Assembly (NCBI GenBank): GCA_013154305.1
Contig: JAADCT010000033.1
Span: 1-45,866, forward strand
Length of the DNA: 45,866 nucleotides
Reading direction: 5' to 3'
Source: Aquificota bacterium
Lineage (GTDB): Bacteria; Aquificota; Aquificia; Aquificales; QOAS01
The position numbers were made by a program, and so were the translations under genes. Each line of letters starts with the position of its first letter. Positions within the stretch are counted from its first letter, which is position 1. Shown here piece after piece: positions 39,786 to 45,866 of this stretch. The notes below the pieces were generated by a model that saw nothing but the letters and a program-made list of their open reading frames with translations, was not told the DNA's origin and did not search any database.

Positions 39786-40271
39786 TCAGCCGCTCCCGGA
39801 AACCCCCTTAAGGAGTTCCAAAATTTTTTTAACCCCTTCGCGGGAGGGGGTCAGGTAGTAGGTTTTCCCCTCGTCGGTCGTAACGACCAGCGTCGGAACC
39901 CGGTAGTATTGGATAAACCGCGGAAAGGTAAAGTCGCCGATGGCCTCGAAAAAGCGGGCGGCGTCGTCGGGCCGGCCTTCGACGATGCGAATGAGCCCGA
40001 GCATGTACTTACTTTCGTCAAACTTGTCGTAGGTGTGGGCAAAAGCCTTTTTCGCCTCGCGGAGAAAGTACTCGTCGCCCTCCGAAAGCAGGTAGTCGAC
40101 GAAGTAGTTAAACCCCTCCACGAAGAGCTTTTCCGCCGGGTCCATTCCGTGGGTGAGGTAGTCAAAAGCCGTCTCTATGTAGGTCTCAACGTTGTCGTAG
40201 GGCGCGTAGGGTGCCTCCTTGGTTTCGAAAAAGGCCGGATGACCCTTGTAGATTTGAACCTCGTAGCGCAT
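39786..40271 (-). CDS. Unrecognised 161-aa acidic protein
   Basis: I do not recognise this family. It is a soluble, mostly helical protein with many aromatic residues. The middle ([45 protein letters not shown], pieces near 75-120) reads like one or two TPR-type helix pairs. The C-terminus has a small beta unit ([28 protein letters not shown]). It has no signal peptide or membrane segment. The ATG has no Shine-Dalgarno sequence but TAATAA lies 13 to 8 nt before it, which supports a real expressed gene. It is a single-gene unit upstream of rplT. Confidence 0.75.
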   Translation of the reverse strand: MRYEVQIYKGHPAFFETKEAPYAPYDNVETYIETAFDYLTHGMDPAEKLFVEGFNYFVDYLLSEGDEYFLREAKKAFAHTYDKFDESKYMLGLIRIVEGRPDDAARFFEAIGDFTFPRFIQYYRVPTLVVTTDEGKTYYLTPSREGVKKILELLKGVSGSG

Positions 40272-40278
40272 CTAAACC

Positions 40279-40284
40279 TTATTA
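40279..40284 (-). promoter_or_regulatory. -10 box of the unrecognised gene, leaderless type
   Basis: The minus strand reads TAATAA at 13 to 8 nt before the ATG at 40271. Confidence 0.4.
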
Positions 40285-40352
40285 GACCACCGGCCCGCTT
40301 TCTTTTTAAGAGCTTCCTCAGAGGGGGCGTCCGGGACCAAATTTCCTAACCG

Positions 40353-41258
40353 ATGGAGACGGCTCCCTCTTACCTGAAACTCCTCGAAACGGGCGAACTT
40401 AAAGAGCGCGTCGAGCTTTTAAAGGAAAAATTGGCCGCCTGCACCGTTTGCCCCCACCACTGCAAGGTCGACCGCCTTTCGGGCCGCGTCGGCTTTTGCC
40501 GGACCCCCTACTTGGTCCGGGTATCCTCGGCCTTTCTCCACCGGGGGGAGGAAAGACCCATTCGCGGCCACCGCGGAAGCGGCACCGTCTTCTTCTCCTG
40601 GTGTAACATGAAGTGCGTCTACTGCCAAAACTACGACATATCCCAACTGGGCGAAGGCGTCGACGTTACCCCCCGCGAGCTGGCCCAAATTATGCTCCGG
40701 CTGCAGGAAATGGGGGCCCACAACGTTAACCTGGTAACGCCCTCCCACGTCGTTCCCCAGATAGTGGAGGCCGTTTACCTGGCCGCCCAAGGGGGATTAA
40801 AAATTCCCCTCGTTTACAACACCTCGAGTTACGACGACCTCGAAACTTTGCGCCTCCTCGAGGGCATAGTTGACATTTATCTGCCCGACCTGAAGTACAT
40901 GCGCGAGGAAAACGGCCGGCGCTACTCAAAGGTCAAAAACTACCCCGAGGTGGCAAAGGCCGCCATTAAGGAGATGCACCGGCAGGTGGGAAACCTCAAA
41001 CTCGACCCCTACGGGGTGGCCTACCGGGGAGTTTTGGTCCGCCATCTGGTTTTGCCCAACGACCTTTCAAACTCCTTTGAGGCAATCGACTTTCTCGCCT
41101 CCGTCGAAAGGGGCCTTGCCGTAAACGTAATGGGCCAATACAGGCCCTACTACAAAGCCCTCGACTATCCGGAGCTGGCCCGCCCCGTCTTTCCCCACGA
41201 GGTCGAGCGCGTCAAAGAGTACGCCCGCCAAAAGGGCCTTTGGCTCATCGAGGATTGA
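40353..41258 (+). CDS. Radical SAM protein, PflA-like (AmmeMemoRadiSam/PflX group)
   Basis: A 301-aa radical SAM enzyme. An N-terminal cysteine group (CTVCPHHCKVDRLSGRVGFC near 30-49) resembles an auxiliary cluster site. The SAM-cluster motif is FSWCNMKCVYCQNYDIS (CxxxCxxC near 87), followed by VNLVTPSHVVPQI and PLVYNTSSYDDLETL, which match the PflX-type subgroup of pyruvate formate-lyase activase relatives. The substrate of this group is not established. No glycyl radical enzyme is adjacent. No Shine-Dalgarno sequence precedes the ATG; AAATTT is 14 to 9 nt upstream. Confidence 0.85.
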   Translation: METAPSYLKLLETGELKERVELLKEKLAACTVCPHHCKVDRLSGRVGFCRTPYLVRVSSAFLHRGEERPIRGHRGSGTVFFSWCNMKCVYCQNYDISQLGEGVDVTPRELAQIMLRLQEMGAHNVNLVTPSHVVPQIVEAVYLAAQGGLKIPLVYNTSSYDDLETLRLLEGIVDIYLPDLKYMREENGRRYSKVKNYPEVAKAAIKEMHRQVGNLKLDPYGVAYRGVLVRHLVLPNDLSNSFEAIDFLASVERGLAVNVMGQYRPYYKALDYPELARPVFPHEVERVKEYARQKGLWLIED

Positions 41259-41283
41259 AAAAAGCCCGCGCCTTCGGCGCGGG
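41259..41283 (-). terminator. Terminator between the radical SAM gene and hisB
   Basis: CCCGCGCC-TTC-GGCGCGGG stem; on the minus strand it is followed by CTTTTTTC, a good terminator for hisB. It begins just after the stop of the plus-strand radical SAM gene and may help end that one too. Confidence 0.88.
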
Positions 41284-41294
41284 AACCTTCCCTC

Positions 41295-41873
41295 TCAAAT
41301 TACCCCCTTGGTGGAGGGAATGCCGCCGCCGACGGGCGTAACGGCGTCCTTGAGCGTCAGGGCGAAGGACTTAAAGCAGGCCTCGGCTATGTGGTGGAGG
41401 TTGTAGCCGCGCTCGACCTTTACGTGGAGGGTCGAGCGGCTTTCGAGGGCAAAACCCTTAAAAAACTCCCAAATGAGCTCAAAGTCGAAGGTCGTAATCT
41501 TTCCCCTGAGGGTTTTCTTGTTGTGGTAAAAGAGGCCCCGACCGGAGAAGTCTATCGAACTGAGAACGAGCGCCTCGTCCATGGGGACGATGCTCCAGCC
41601 GAAGCGTTTTATGCCGCGGGCGTCGCCGAGGGCCTTCCTGACGGCAATTCCGAGCGTCAGGCCGCAGTCCTCGACCAGGTGGTGGTGGGAGACGTGAACG
41701 TCGCCGTCGGCCACCACCTTGAGGTCAAAACGCCCGTGCTTGGCAAAGCTTTCGAGCATGTGGTTTAAGAACCCTATCGGGGTCTTTACCTCGTAGTTTC
41801 CCTCCCCGTCGAGGTTTATCCAAATCTCGACGTCGGTTTCCTTGGTCGTTCTCCGAACCAGGGCCTCCCTCAT
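41295..41873 (-). CDS. hisB: Imidazoleglycerol-phosphate dehydratase
   Basis: A 192-aa enzyme of histidine biosynthesis (sixth step). The metal-binding motifs [21 protein letters not shown] (near 65-85) and a second HH motif region ([19 protein letters not shown] near 158) are clear; [17 protein letters not shown] is typical. Normal length for the single-domain enzyme. No other his gene is adjacent. The ATG has no ribosome binding site; TAGTAT lies 14 to 9 nt upstream and overlaps the promoter of the divergent leucyl-tRNA synthetase gene. Confidence 0.97.
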   Translation of the reverse strand: MREALVRRTTKETDVEIWINLDGEGNYEVKTPIGFLNHMLESFAKHGRFDLKVVADGDVHVSHHHLVEDCGLTLGIAVRKALGDARGIKRFGWSIVPMDEALVLSSIDFSGRGLFYHNKKTLRGKITTFDFELIWEFFKGFALESRSTLHVKVERGYNLHHIAEACFKSFALTLKDAVTPVGGGIPSTKGVI

Positions 41874-41881
41874 AGGGGTTC

Positions 41882-41888
41882 ATACTAT
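41882..41888. promoter_or_regulatory. Bidirectional -10 core between hisB and leuS beta
   Basis: ATACTAT holds TACTAT on the plus strand (17 to 12 nt before the ATG at 41900) and TAGTAT on the minus strand (14 to 9 nt before the ATG at 41873), overlapping by 5 bp. With only 26 bp between the two start codons, both genes probably have very short or no leaders. Confidence 0.5.
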
Positions 41889-41899
41889 TTCACTCTTTG

Positions 41900-42784
41900 A
41901 TGTCGGAAGTTTTTAACAAAACCCTCAGGGAGTTTCTCAAAGAGAACAAACTTTCGGTGGGCGACAACGCCGTCTTCCTCTTTAGGGCCCTCGGAATAGA
42001 GGACCGCGTGGACCTGAAGCGGCTGGAGGAGGAGCTGGGCGAGGTGGCCAAAATGTCCAAGTCCAAGGCCAACACCGTCGACCCCGAAAGCGTCGTCGAG
42101 CGCTACGGGGCCGACACCGTCCGGCTTTACGTCCTCTTTGCGGCTCCGCCCGAGAGGGACTTCGAGTGGATAGAAAGCGGCATAGAGGGGGCCCATCGCT
42201 TTTTAAACCGCCTTTGGGACTTCGTCGTTAAAAGTTTGCCCCTCTTTGAGGGTCTGGAAGGAAAGCCCGACCAATCGAAGCTTTCCAAAAGGGCCAAGGA
42301 GGTCCGCCGAAAGACGCATCGAACGATTAAAAAGTTCGCCGAGGAGATGGAAAAGGACTACCAATTTAACACCGCCATAGCGGCCGTTATGGAGCTCCTC
42401 AACGAGGTCGAAAGGTTCAAACCCGAAAACGAGGAGGAGAAAAAGGTCCTCAAGGAGGCGGCCGAAACGATGCTGAAGCTCCTCTATCCGATAACCCCCC
42501 ACGTTTGCGAGGAACTTTGGGAAAAAATGGGCAAAAAAACGCGCCTTTACGCCGAACCCTATCCCGAGCCCGACGAGGAGGCCCTCAAGGTGGAGGAGGT
42601 GGAAATTCCCGTTCAGGTCAACGGAAAGGTCCGCGCCAAGGTGGTCGTTCCCGTCGGCGCCTCCCAAGAGGAGGTTCTGAAGGCGGCCACCGCCCACCCG
42701 TCGGTGGCCAAACACCTCGAAGGAAAGGAACTGAAGAAGGTCGTCTACGTTCCCAACCGACTGATAAACCTGGTGGTGAAGTAG
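41900..42784 (+). CDS. Leucyl-tRNA synthetase beta subunit (split enzyme)
   Basis: A 294-aa protein equal to the C-terminal part of bacterial LeuRS. It contains the class I KMSKS loop (KMSKSKANTVDPESVVERYG near 53-72), the ADTVRLYVLFAAPPERDFEW core, the anticodon-binding helical domain (about 95-220, with YPITPHVCEELWEKMG) and the C-terminal domain with VQVNGKVRAKVVVP (near 236). The HIGH motif and CP1 editing domain are absent and must be encoded elsewhere. This is the alpha/beta split known from Aquifex. The track start is a TTG; the ATG at 41900 is used. It is not truncated, having its own promoter-like element. Confidence 0.92.
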   Translation: MSEVFNKTLREFLKENKLSVGDNAVFLFRALGIEDRVDLKRLEEELGEVAKMSKSKANTVDPESVVERYGADTVRLYVLFAAPPERDFEWIESGIEGAHRFLNRLWDFVVKSLPLFEGLEGKPDQSKLSKRAKEVRRKTHRTIKKFAEEMEKDYQFNTAIAAVMELLNEVERFKPENEEEKKVLKEAAETMLKLLYPITPHVCEELWEKMGKKTRLYAEPYPEPDEEALKVEEVEIPVQVNGKVRAKVVVPVGASQEEVLKAATAHPSVAKHLEGKELKKVVYVPNRLINLVVK

Positions 42785-42788
42785 ACCT

Positions 42789-43325
42789 TTAAGGGGAGGA
42801 GAGCTTTCCGAACATAAAGGGTTTGGTCCTCTTGTACCTTCCCATTAAGGTGGCGTTTTCTATTACGTGCCCCTCGAGGGCCCTTTCGACCTCCTCCCTC
42901 GTTGCCCCCGGTTTCAGGTTCGGTTCGTAGTCGAGGGCGTAGAGTTCGAAGTAGTAGCGGTGGGGTCCGTCCCACGGGGGCGGGCAGGGACCGCCGTAGC
43001 CGACGAAACCGAAGTCGTTAACGCCCTGAAGGATGCCCTTTTCGAGGACCGGTTTTTTGGGCAGGTTTCTCGGAAGGCCCTTTACCGTAGGCGGTATGGA
43101 GTAAACGAGCCAGTGGGTAAAGTCGCCGGCGGGTGCGTCCGGGTCGTGCATTATCAGGACCAAACTTTTGGTCCCTTCGGGAATTTCGGAAAAGACCAGC
43201 GGAGGGCTTTCGTTTTTACCGTCGCAGGTAAAGGTTTGGGGTATCGTTCCCCCGTTTTCGAAGGCGGGACTGGAGATTTTCAAACCGAAAACGAGGGCCG
43301 GAATTAAAAGAAACAGCTTCCTCAT
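42789..43325 (-). CDS. YbhB/YbcL-family PEBP-like protein, exported
   Basis: A 178-aa protein of the Raf-kinase-inhibitor-like phosphatidylethanolamine-binding family. Motifs are SPAFENGGTIPQTFTCDGKNESPPL (near 19, part shown), LVLIMHDPDAPAGDFTHWLVYSIPP (near 55, DPDAP core) and GYGGPCPPPWDGPHRYYFELYAL (GPCPP plus PHRY near 112). A short N-terminal signal peptide (KLFLLIPALVFG) suggests a periplasmic location. Function in bacteria is unclear. It ends 4 nt from convergent leuS beta. TAAATT lies 15 to 10 nt before the ATG. Confidence 0.93.
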   Translation of the reverse strand: MRKLFLLIPALVFGLKISSPAFENGGTIPQTFTCDGKNESPPLVFSEIPEGTKSLVLIMHDPDAPAGDFTHWLVYSIPPTVKGLPRNLPKKPVLEKGILQGVNDFGFVGYGGPCPPPWDGPHRYYFELYALDYEPNLKPGATREEVERALEGHVIENATLMGRYKRTKPFMFGKLSSP

Positions 43326-43389
43326 AAGGAGGGAAATTTAGGACCCGCCGGGGTCCTTTCACCGAAAGACCGTCCGAGGAGAAGGTTTT

Positions 43390-44997
43390 TCAGCTTCCTT
43401 CCCCGGAAAGGACCTTTTCCAGCTCCCAAACGGGCATGGGTTTGTAAAAGTACCAACCCTGGGCGTGGGTGACGCCGACCTCTTTAAGGGTTTTGGCCTG
43501 CTCTTCGGTTTCGACGCACTCGGCTATCGTTTCCAGACCGAGTTCTTTGGTAAAGCCCACCACCGAGTTTACGATGGCCTTGGCCTCGTTGTTTTCGAAG
43601 TAGCTTCTGACGAGGGAGCAGTCTAGCTTAATGGCCTCGACCACCCCTTTGGAAACGAGGTCGATGACCAGTTTGAGGGAGGAGTAGCCGGTTCCGAAGT
43701 CGTCGATGGCAAAGCGCAAACCGTGGGCCGAGTGGAGGAATTCCAAAAATTCGACCTCGTCGAGGAGAAACTGCTCCGTAATTTCCAAGGAGAGGTCGAG
43801 ACCCTCCTCCTTAAAGCGGTTTATGGTTTCGACGAGCTTTTTCTGGTATTCGGGATTTTTCAGGTCCACCGCCGAGGTGTTTACGAACACCTCCTTTTTG
43901 AACCTCTTGAGGTAGGGAAGGTATTCGACCAACTTGTCGAGGACCTGAAGGTCGAAGTCGGTTATCAGGTTCATTTCGTAAATGAGTTCGATGAACTTGC
44001 CCACCGGGAGGTAGGAGCCGTTTTGTTTGACCCGAATGAGGGCCTCCAGGTGGGCAACTTTTCCCGTTTTCAGGTCCACTATCGGCTGAAAGTGAACGTC
44101 GACGGCCCTCTCTTTCAAAATCCTTTCTATCTCGTTGAGGACCCGCTTTTTGAGACCCAAACTGGAGAGAATTTGGTCTATCAGCTCCGCGTTGAGGTAG
44201 AGAACGCCGTCGCCGGCGAGAAACTTTTCGGCGTAAAAGAGGATTTTGAAAACCTCGTCGGCGTCCTTGGTAATCAGGGAGGAAAACTTTCCGGTAACTA
44301 TCGAAATTCGGGGCCTTACGGGGAGGTTGTAAAGTTCCTGAAGCCGTTCGAGGTAGTCGAACAGTTCCTTTTCTATCGCGTAAGGGTCCCTCTCGTTGTC
44401 GGAAACGACGACCACGAAGTAGCCGCCGGCCACCTGCGAGTAGTAAAAGCCGTACTTAAAGGCCAGACTTTTTAAAACCCTCTCTATCGCCTCTATGACG
44501 CGGTCGCCGACCGAGATGCCAAAGAGCTGATTTATCGACCGAAGCTTTTTAACGTTTACGACGCTGACGAAAAAGACGCGGTTTTCGTCCAAAAGCCTTT
44601 GAATGAGCTTTAGCAGTTTACTTTTGGAAACGTAGTAGGGATTGTCCTCGCCCAGTTCTTCTATTTTCTCGTAGTCGAGAATGACCTCGGCGGCCGTCTC
44701 TTCGTCGACCTTAAAGACCTCCAGAAGGAGTTTTTTGTATCCTTCGGCGGTGGGATACTTTCCGACGGTGGCCGCCGAAGGGAGTTCCTTTTCGAAGGTT
44801 TCCTTAAGGGGACAGGAGTAACCGGGAATTTCAAAACAGGGAACCGAAAAGCCGAAGTTGAATTCGTAACAGCGGCAGGATTGGGGTTTGACGGCCGCCT
44901 TTTTGGCCGCCTCGTTGGCAAATTCCACCGTCAGGTCCCTTTTCAGTATGAGAACCGGAAACTTCAGCAGGTCCAAAGCCTTCCAATCCCTTTCCAT
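43390..44997 (-). CDS. PAS / degenerate GGDEF / EAL protein, c-di-GMP phosphodiesterase
   Basis: A 535-aa cytoplasmic signalling protein. An N-terminal PAS-like region (1-100) has a cysteine set, SCRCYEFNFGFSVPC and GYSCPLKE. The GGDEF domain (about 130-265) has AGGYFVV instead of GGDEF, so it should not make c-di-GMP. The EAL domain (about 290-530) keeps the catalytic set: EALIR, VNTSA, LEITEQ, DDFGTGYSS, KLDCSLV, AECVETEEQ and QGWYF. It should hydrolyse c-di-GMP, with the PAS region as sensor. It starts 6 nt after the Trm112-like gene, in one unit. Confidence 0.93.
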   Translation of the reverse strand: MERDWKALDLLKFPVLILKRDLTVEFANEAAKKAAVKPQSCRCYEFNFGFSVPCFEIPGYSCPLKETFEKELPSAATVGKYPTAEGYKKLLLEVFKVDEETAAEVILDYEKIEELGEDNPYYVSKSKLLKLIQRLLDENRVFFVSVVNVKKLRSINQLFGISVGDRVIEAIERVLKSLAFKYGFYYSQVAGGYFVVVVSDNERDPYAIEKELFDYLERLQELYNLPVRPRISIVTGKFSSLITKDADEVFKILFYAEKFLAGDGVLYLNAELIDQILSSLGLKKRVLNEIERILKERAVDVHFQPIVDLKTGKVAHLEALIRVKQNGSYLPVGKFIELIYEMNLITDFDLQVLDKLVEYLPYLKRFKKEVFVNTSAVDLKNPEYQKKLVETINRFKEEGLDLSLEITEQFLLDEVEFLEFLHSAHGLRFAIDDFGTGYSSLKLVIDLVSKGVVEAIKLDCSLVRSYFENNEAKAIVNSVVGFTKELGLETIAECVETEEQAKTLKEVGVTHAQGWYFYKPMPVWELEKVLSGEGS

Positions 44998-45003
44998 GGG
45001 GTC

Positions 45004-45210
45004 TTAGGCCTCCGACCACCTTTCGAGGGGTTTGGCCTCTTCGGGCACCATGTTGGGTATTCCGTCGATTACCTCGTAATACACCCGGCAGTTTTGACAC
45101 ACGAGTGCGTTCCTGACGCGGTCGTATTCGACGTCGCCCTTGCACCGCGGGCACGCCAATATTTCCAGAAGCTCCTCCAGTAAAAATTCGTCCCTGCTCT
45201 TTTCCGTCAT
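45004..45210 (-). CDS. Trm112/UPF0434-like small zinc protein
   Basis: A 68-aa protein with LLEILACPRCKGDVEYD and ALVCQNCRVYYEVIDGIPNMV, the zinc ribbon (CPxC ... CxxC) of the Trm112/YcaR family. Eukaryotic and archaeal Trm112 activates methyltransferases; bacterial members are often next to lipid A or kdsB genes, which is not the case here. It precedes the EAL protein in the same operon. The ATG has no Shine-Dalgarno sequence; TTTAAT lies 15 to 10 nt upstream. Confidence 0.92.
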   Translation of the reverse strand: MTEKSRDEFLLEELLEILACPRCKGDVEYDRVRNALVCQNCRVYYEVIDGIPNMVPEEAKPLERWSEA

Positions 45211-45219
45211 CGTAGAGCA

Positions 45220-45225
45220 ATTAAA
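45220..45225 (-). promoter_or_regulatory. -10-like hexamer of the Trm112-EAL unit
   Basis: The minus strand reads TTTAAT at 15 to 10 nt before the ATG at 45210. Confidence 0.35.
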
Positions 45226-45273
45226 TCAAACTCCGCGAGGTAAAAACATTGTTTGGCGTCAGCTTCGGGGAAA

Positions 45274-45279
45274 AATACT
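45274..45279 (+). promoter_or_regulatory. -10-like hexamer of the GGCT-like gene
   Basis: AATACT lies 14 to 9 nt before the ATG at 45288. It supports that internal ATG over the track start at 45249. Confidence 0.4.
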
Positions 45280-45287
45280 TTCGTCAA

Positions 45288-45749
45288 ATGGCGGTTAGAA
45301 GTTACTACTTTGCCTACGGTTCGAACCTAAATCCCGAACGAATGACCGAAAGAGGGGTGAAGTTTTACTCCTTCAAAAGGGCTTTTTTGAAAAACTTTCG
45401 CCTCACCTTTGACAAGGTTTGTAGAACTTTTCCTCCCTCCTTCGGATGCGCAACGATTAGACCCTCTTTCGGAACGAAGGTGGAGGGTCTCCTCTACGAG
45501 GTCGACTTCGGTCAGGCAACCTCCCGACTGGACCGCTTTGAGGCCTTTCCCGACCACTACGGGCGGACCTTTTTGGAGGTTCTCCTCCCCTCGGGGGAAA
45601 AGGTTTGGGCCTTTACTTATTTGGCGGCCCCCGACAAACTTAAAGAGGGCCTAAAACCCCATCCCGATTACTTGGCCCACCTGCTGAAAGCGTGCGAACT
45701 CGGTCTTCTTTCGCCCGAATATTGCGAATTTTTAAAAACCTTCAAGTAG
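45288..45749 (+). CDS. Gamma-glutamylcyclotransferase-like protein (AIG2/GGCT fold)
   Basis: A 153-aa protein with the substrate-loop motif YYFAYGSNLNPERMTERG at the N-terminus, then GLLYEVDFGQATSRLDRFEAFP, where the Glu of FEAFP is at the position of the general acid/base, and FPDHYGRTFLEVLL. Members form 5-oxoproline from gamma-glutamyl compounds or act on similar amides. The track start adds 13 residues without family character, so I use the ATG at 45288. The CRISPR array begins 24 nt after its stop. Confidence 0.85.
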   Translation: MAVRSYYFAYGSNLNPERMTERGVKFYSFKRAFLKNFRLTFDKVCRTFPPSFGCATIRPSFGTKVEGLLYEVDFGQATSRLDRFEAFPDHYGRTFLEVLLPSGEKVWAFTYLAAPDKLKEGLKPHPDYLAHLLKACELGLLSPEYCEFLKTFK

Positions 45750-45773
45750 AGCGTTTTTTGTTTGTTCTATAAA

Positions 45774-45866
45774 GTTTCAATTCTAAATTCCACTAAGTTG
45801 CGATAAAACAATCACTCTACCGCCGGGCTGACGCTGTGGAAAAGTGGGTTTCAATTCCACTAAGTG
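45774..45866. CRISPR. Start of a CRISPR array, cut by the window end
   Basis: Unit 1 is GTTTCAATTCTAAATTCCAC followed by TAAGTTGCGATAAAAC (36 nt, 45774-45809). A 38-nt spacer (45810-45847) follows, then unit 2 begins at 45848 with GTTTCAATTCCACTAAGTG and runs off the window. Unit 1 has 7 extra bases, apparently a duplication of TAAATTC. GTTTCAAT...AAAC repeats of about 30 nt are typical of type I-B and III systems in thermophiles. Only two units are visible and no cas gene is in the window, so array orientation is unknown. Confidence 0.8.

Noticed and set aside
1-45866. tRNA genes and insertion sequences
   Set aside because: The only T-arm-like sequence belongs to tmRNA, and no intact transposase or IS-type terminal repeat was seen by eye.

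Overview
This window reads as chromosome from a thermophilic bacterium of the Aquificota, most likely a Desulfurobacteriaceae-type lineage (Thermovibrio/Desulfurobacterium-like). The evidence is: a leucyl-tRNA synthetase beta subunit as a separate gene carrying KMSKS (the split LeuRS known from Aquifex); a tmRNA tag ending APEAELALAA, the Aquifex-type tag; a free-standing 5'-3' exonuclease of the Pol I family; a DnaC-type helicase loader; a split transketolase; and proteins very rich in E/K/R with short intergenic gaps. No database search was possible, so the taxonomic call is inference. I see no insertion sequence, phage or tRNA gene. The only mobile-defence feature is the edge of a CRISPR array at the right end.

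Layout. 1-7.0 kb: hydantoinase B-type protein, 5'-3' exonuclease, stand-alone diiron/MBL protein, two-cluster Fe-S (GlcF-like) protein, OmpH/Skp chaperone, MazG and an M48 lipoprotein protease. 7.1-9.3 kb: TorD-type chaperone, then two small minus-strand genes that read as prefoldin beta and alpha, a chaperonin cofactor normally associated with archaea and eukaryotes. Next comes a long rod-like RNA that I call 6S RNA, directly upstream of the 5-formyl-THF cyclo-ligase gene (the ssrS-ygfA order). 9.3-16.5 kb: RNase Y, a metal ABC permease, SAM hydroxide adenosyltransferase, helicase loader, acetyl-CoA synthetase and PheS. 16.5-24.5 kb: KamA-type radical SAM aminomutase, the rpsF-ssb-rpsR-rplI operon with a structured leader, an O-antigen ligase-like membrane protein, a UPF0114 protein, a glycosyltransferase and split transketolase.

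24.5-36.0 kb: a nearly complete type II secretion system (D, N, K, F / G, I / L, M / J / C, E) broken into alternating-strand units. A clostripain-type (C11) lipoprotein protease and a small Cys-rich lipoprotein sit in the same minus-strand unit as pseudopilins G and I. 36.0-45.9 kb: HflX, AtpZ-like protein, FtsY with an unusual N-terminus, tmRNA, L20, an unrecognised 161-aa protein, a radical SAM enzyme, HisB, LeuRS beta, a PEBP protein, a PAS/degenerate GGDEF/EAL protein paired with a Trm112-like zinc protein, a gamma-glutamylcyclotransferase-like protein, and the start of a CRISPR array.

Two patterns run through the window. First, genes that head a transcription unit usually have no Shine-Dalgarno sequence but have an AT-rich -10-like hexamer ending about 7-11 nt before the start codon, whereas downstream operon genes have clear GGAGG sites. 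This points to widespread leaderless mRNAs. Second, five convergent gene pairs overlap by exactly 4 nt at their stop codons. Several ORF-track starts were moved to internal starts on the basis of these signals.
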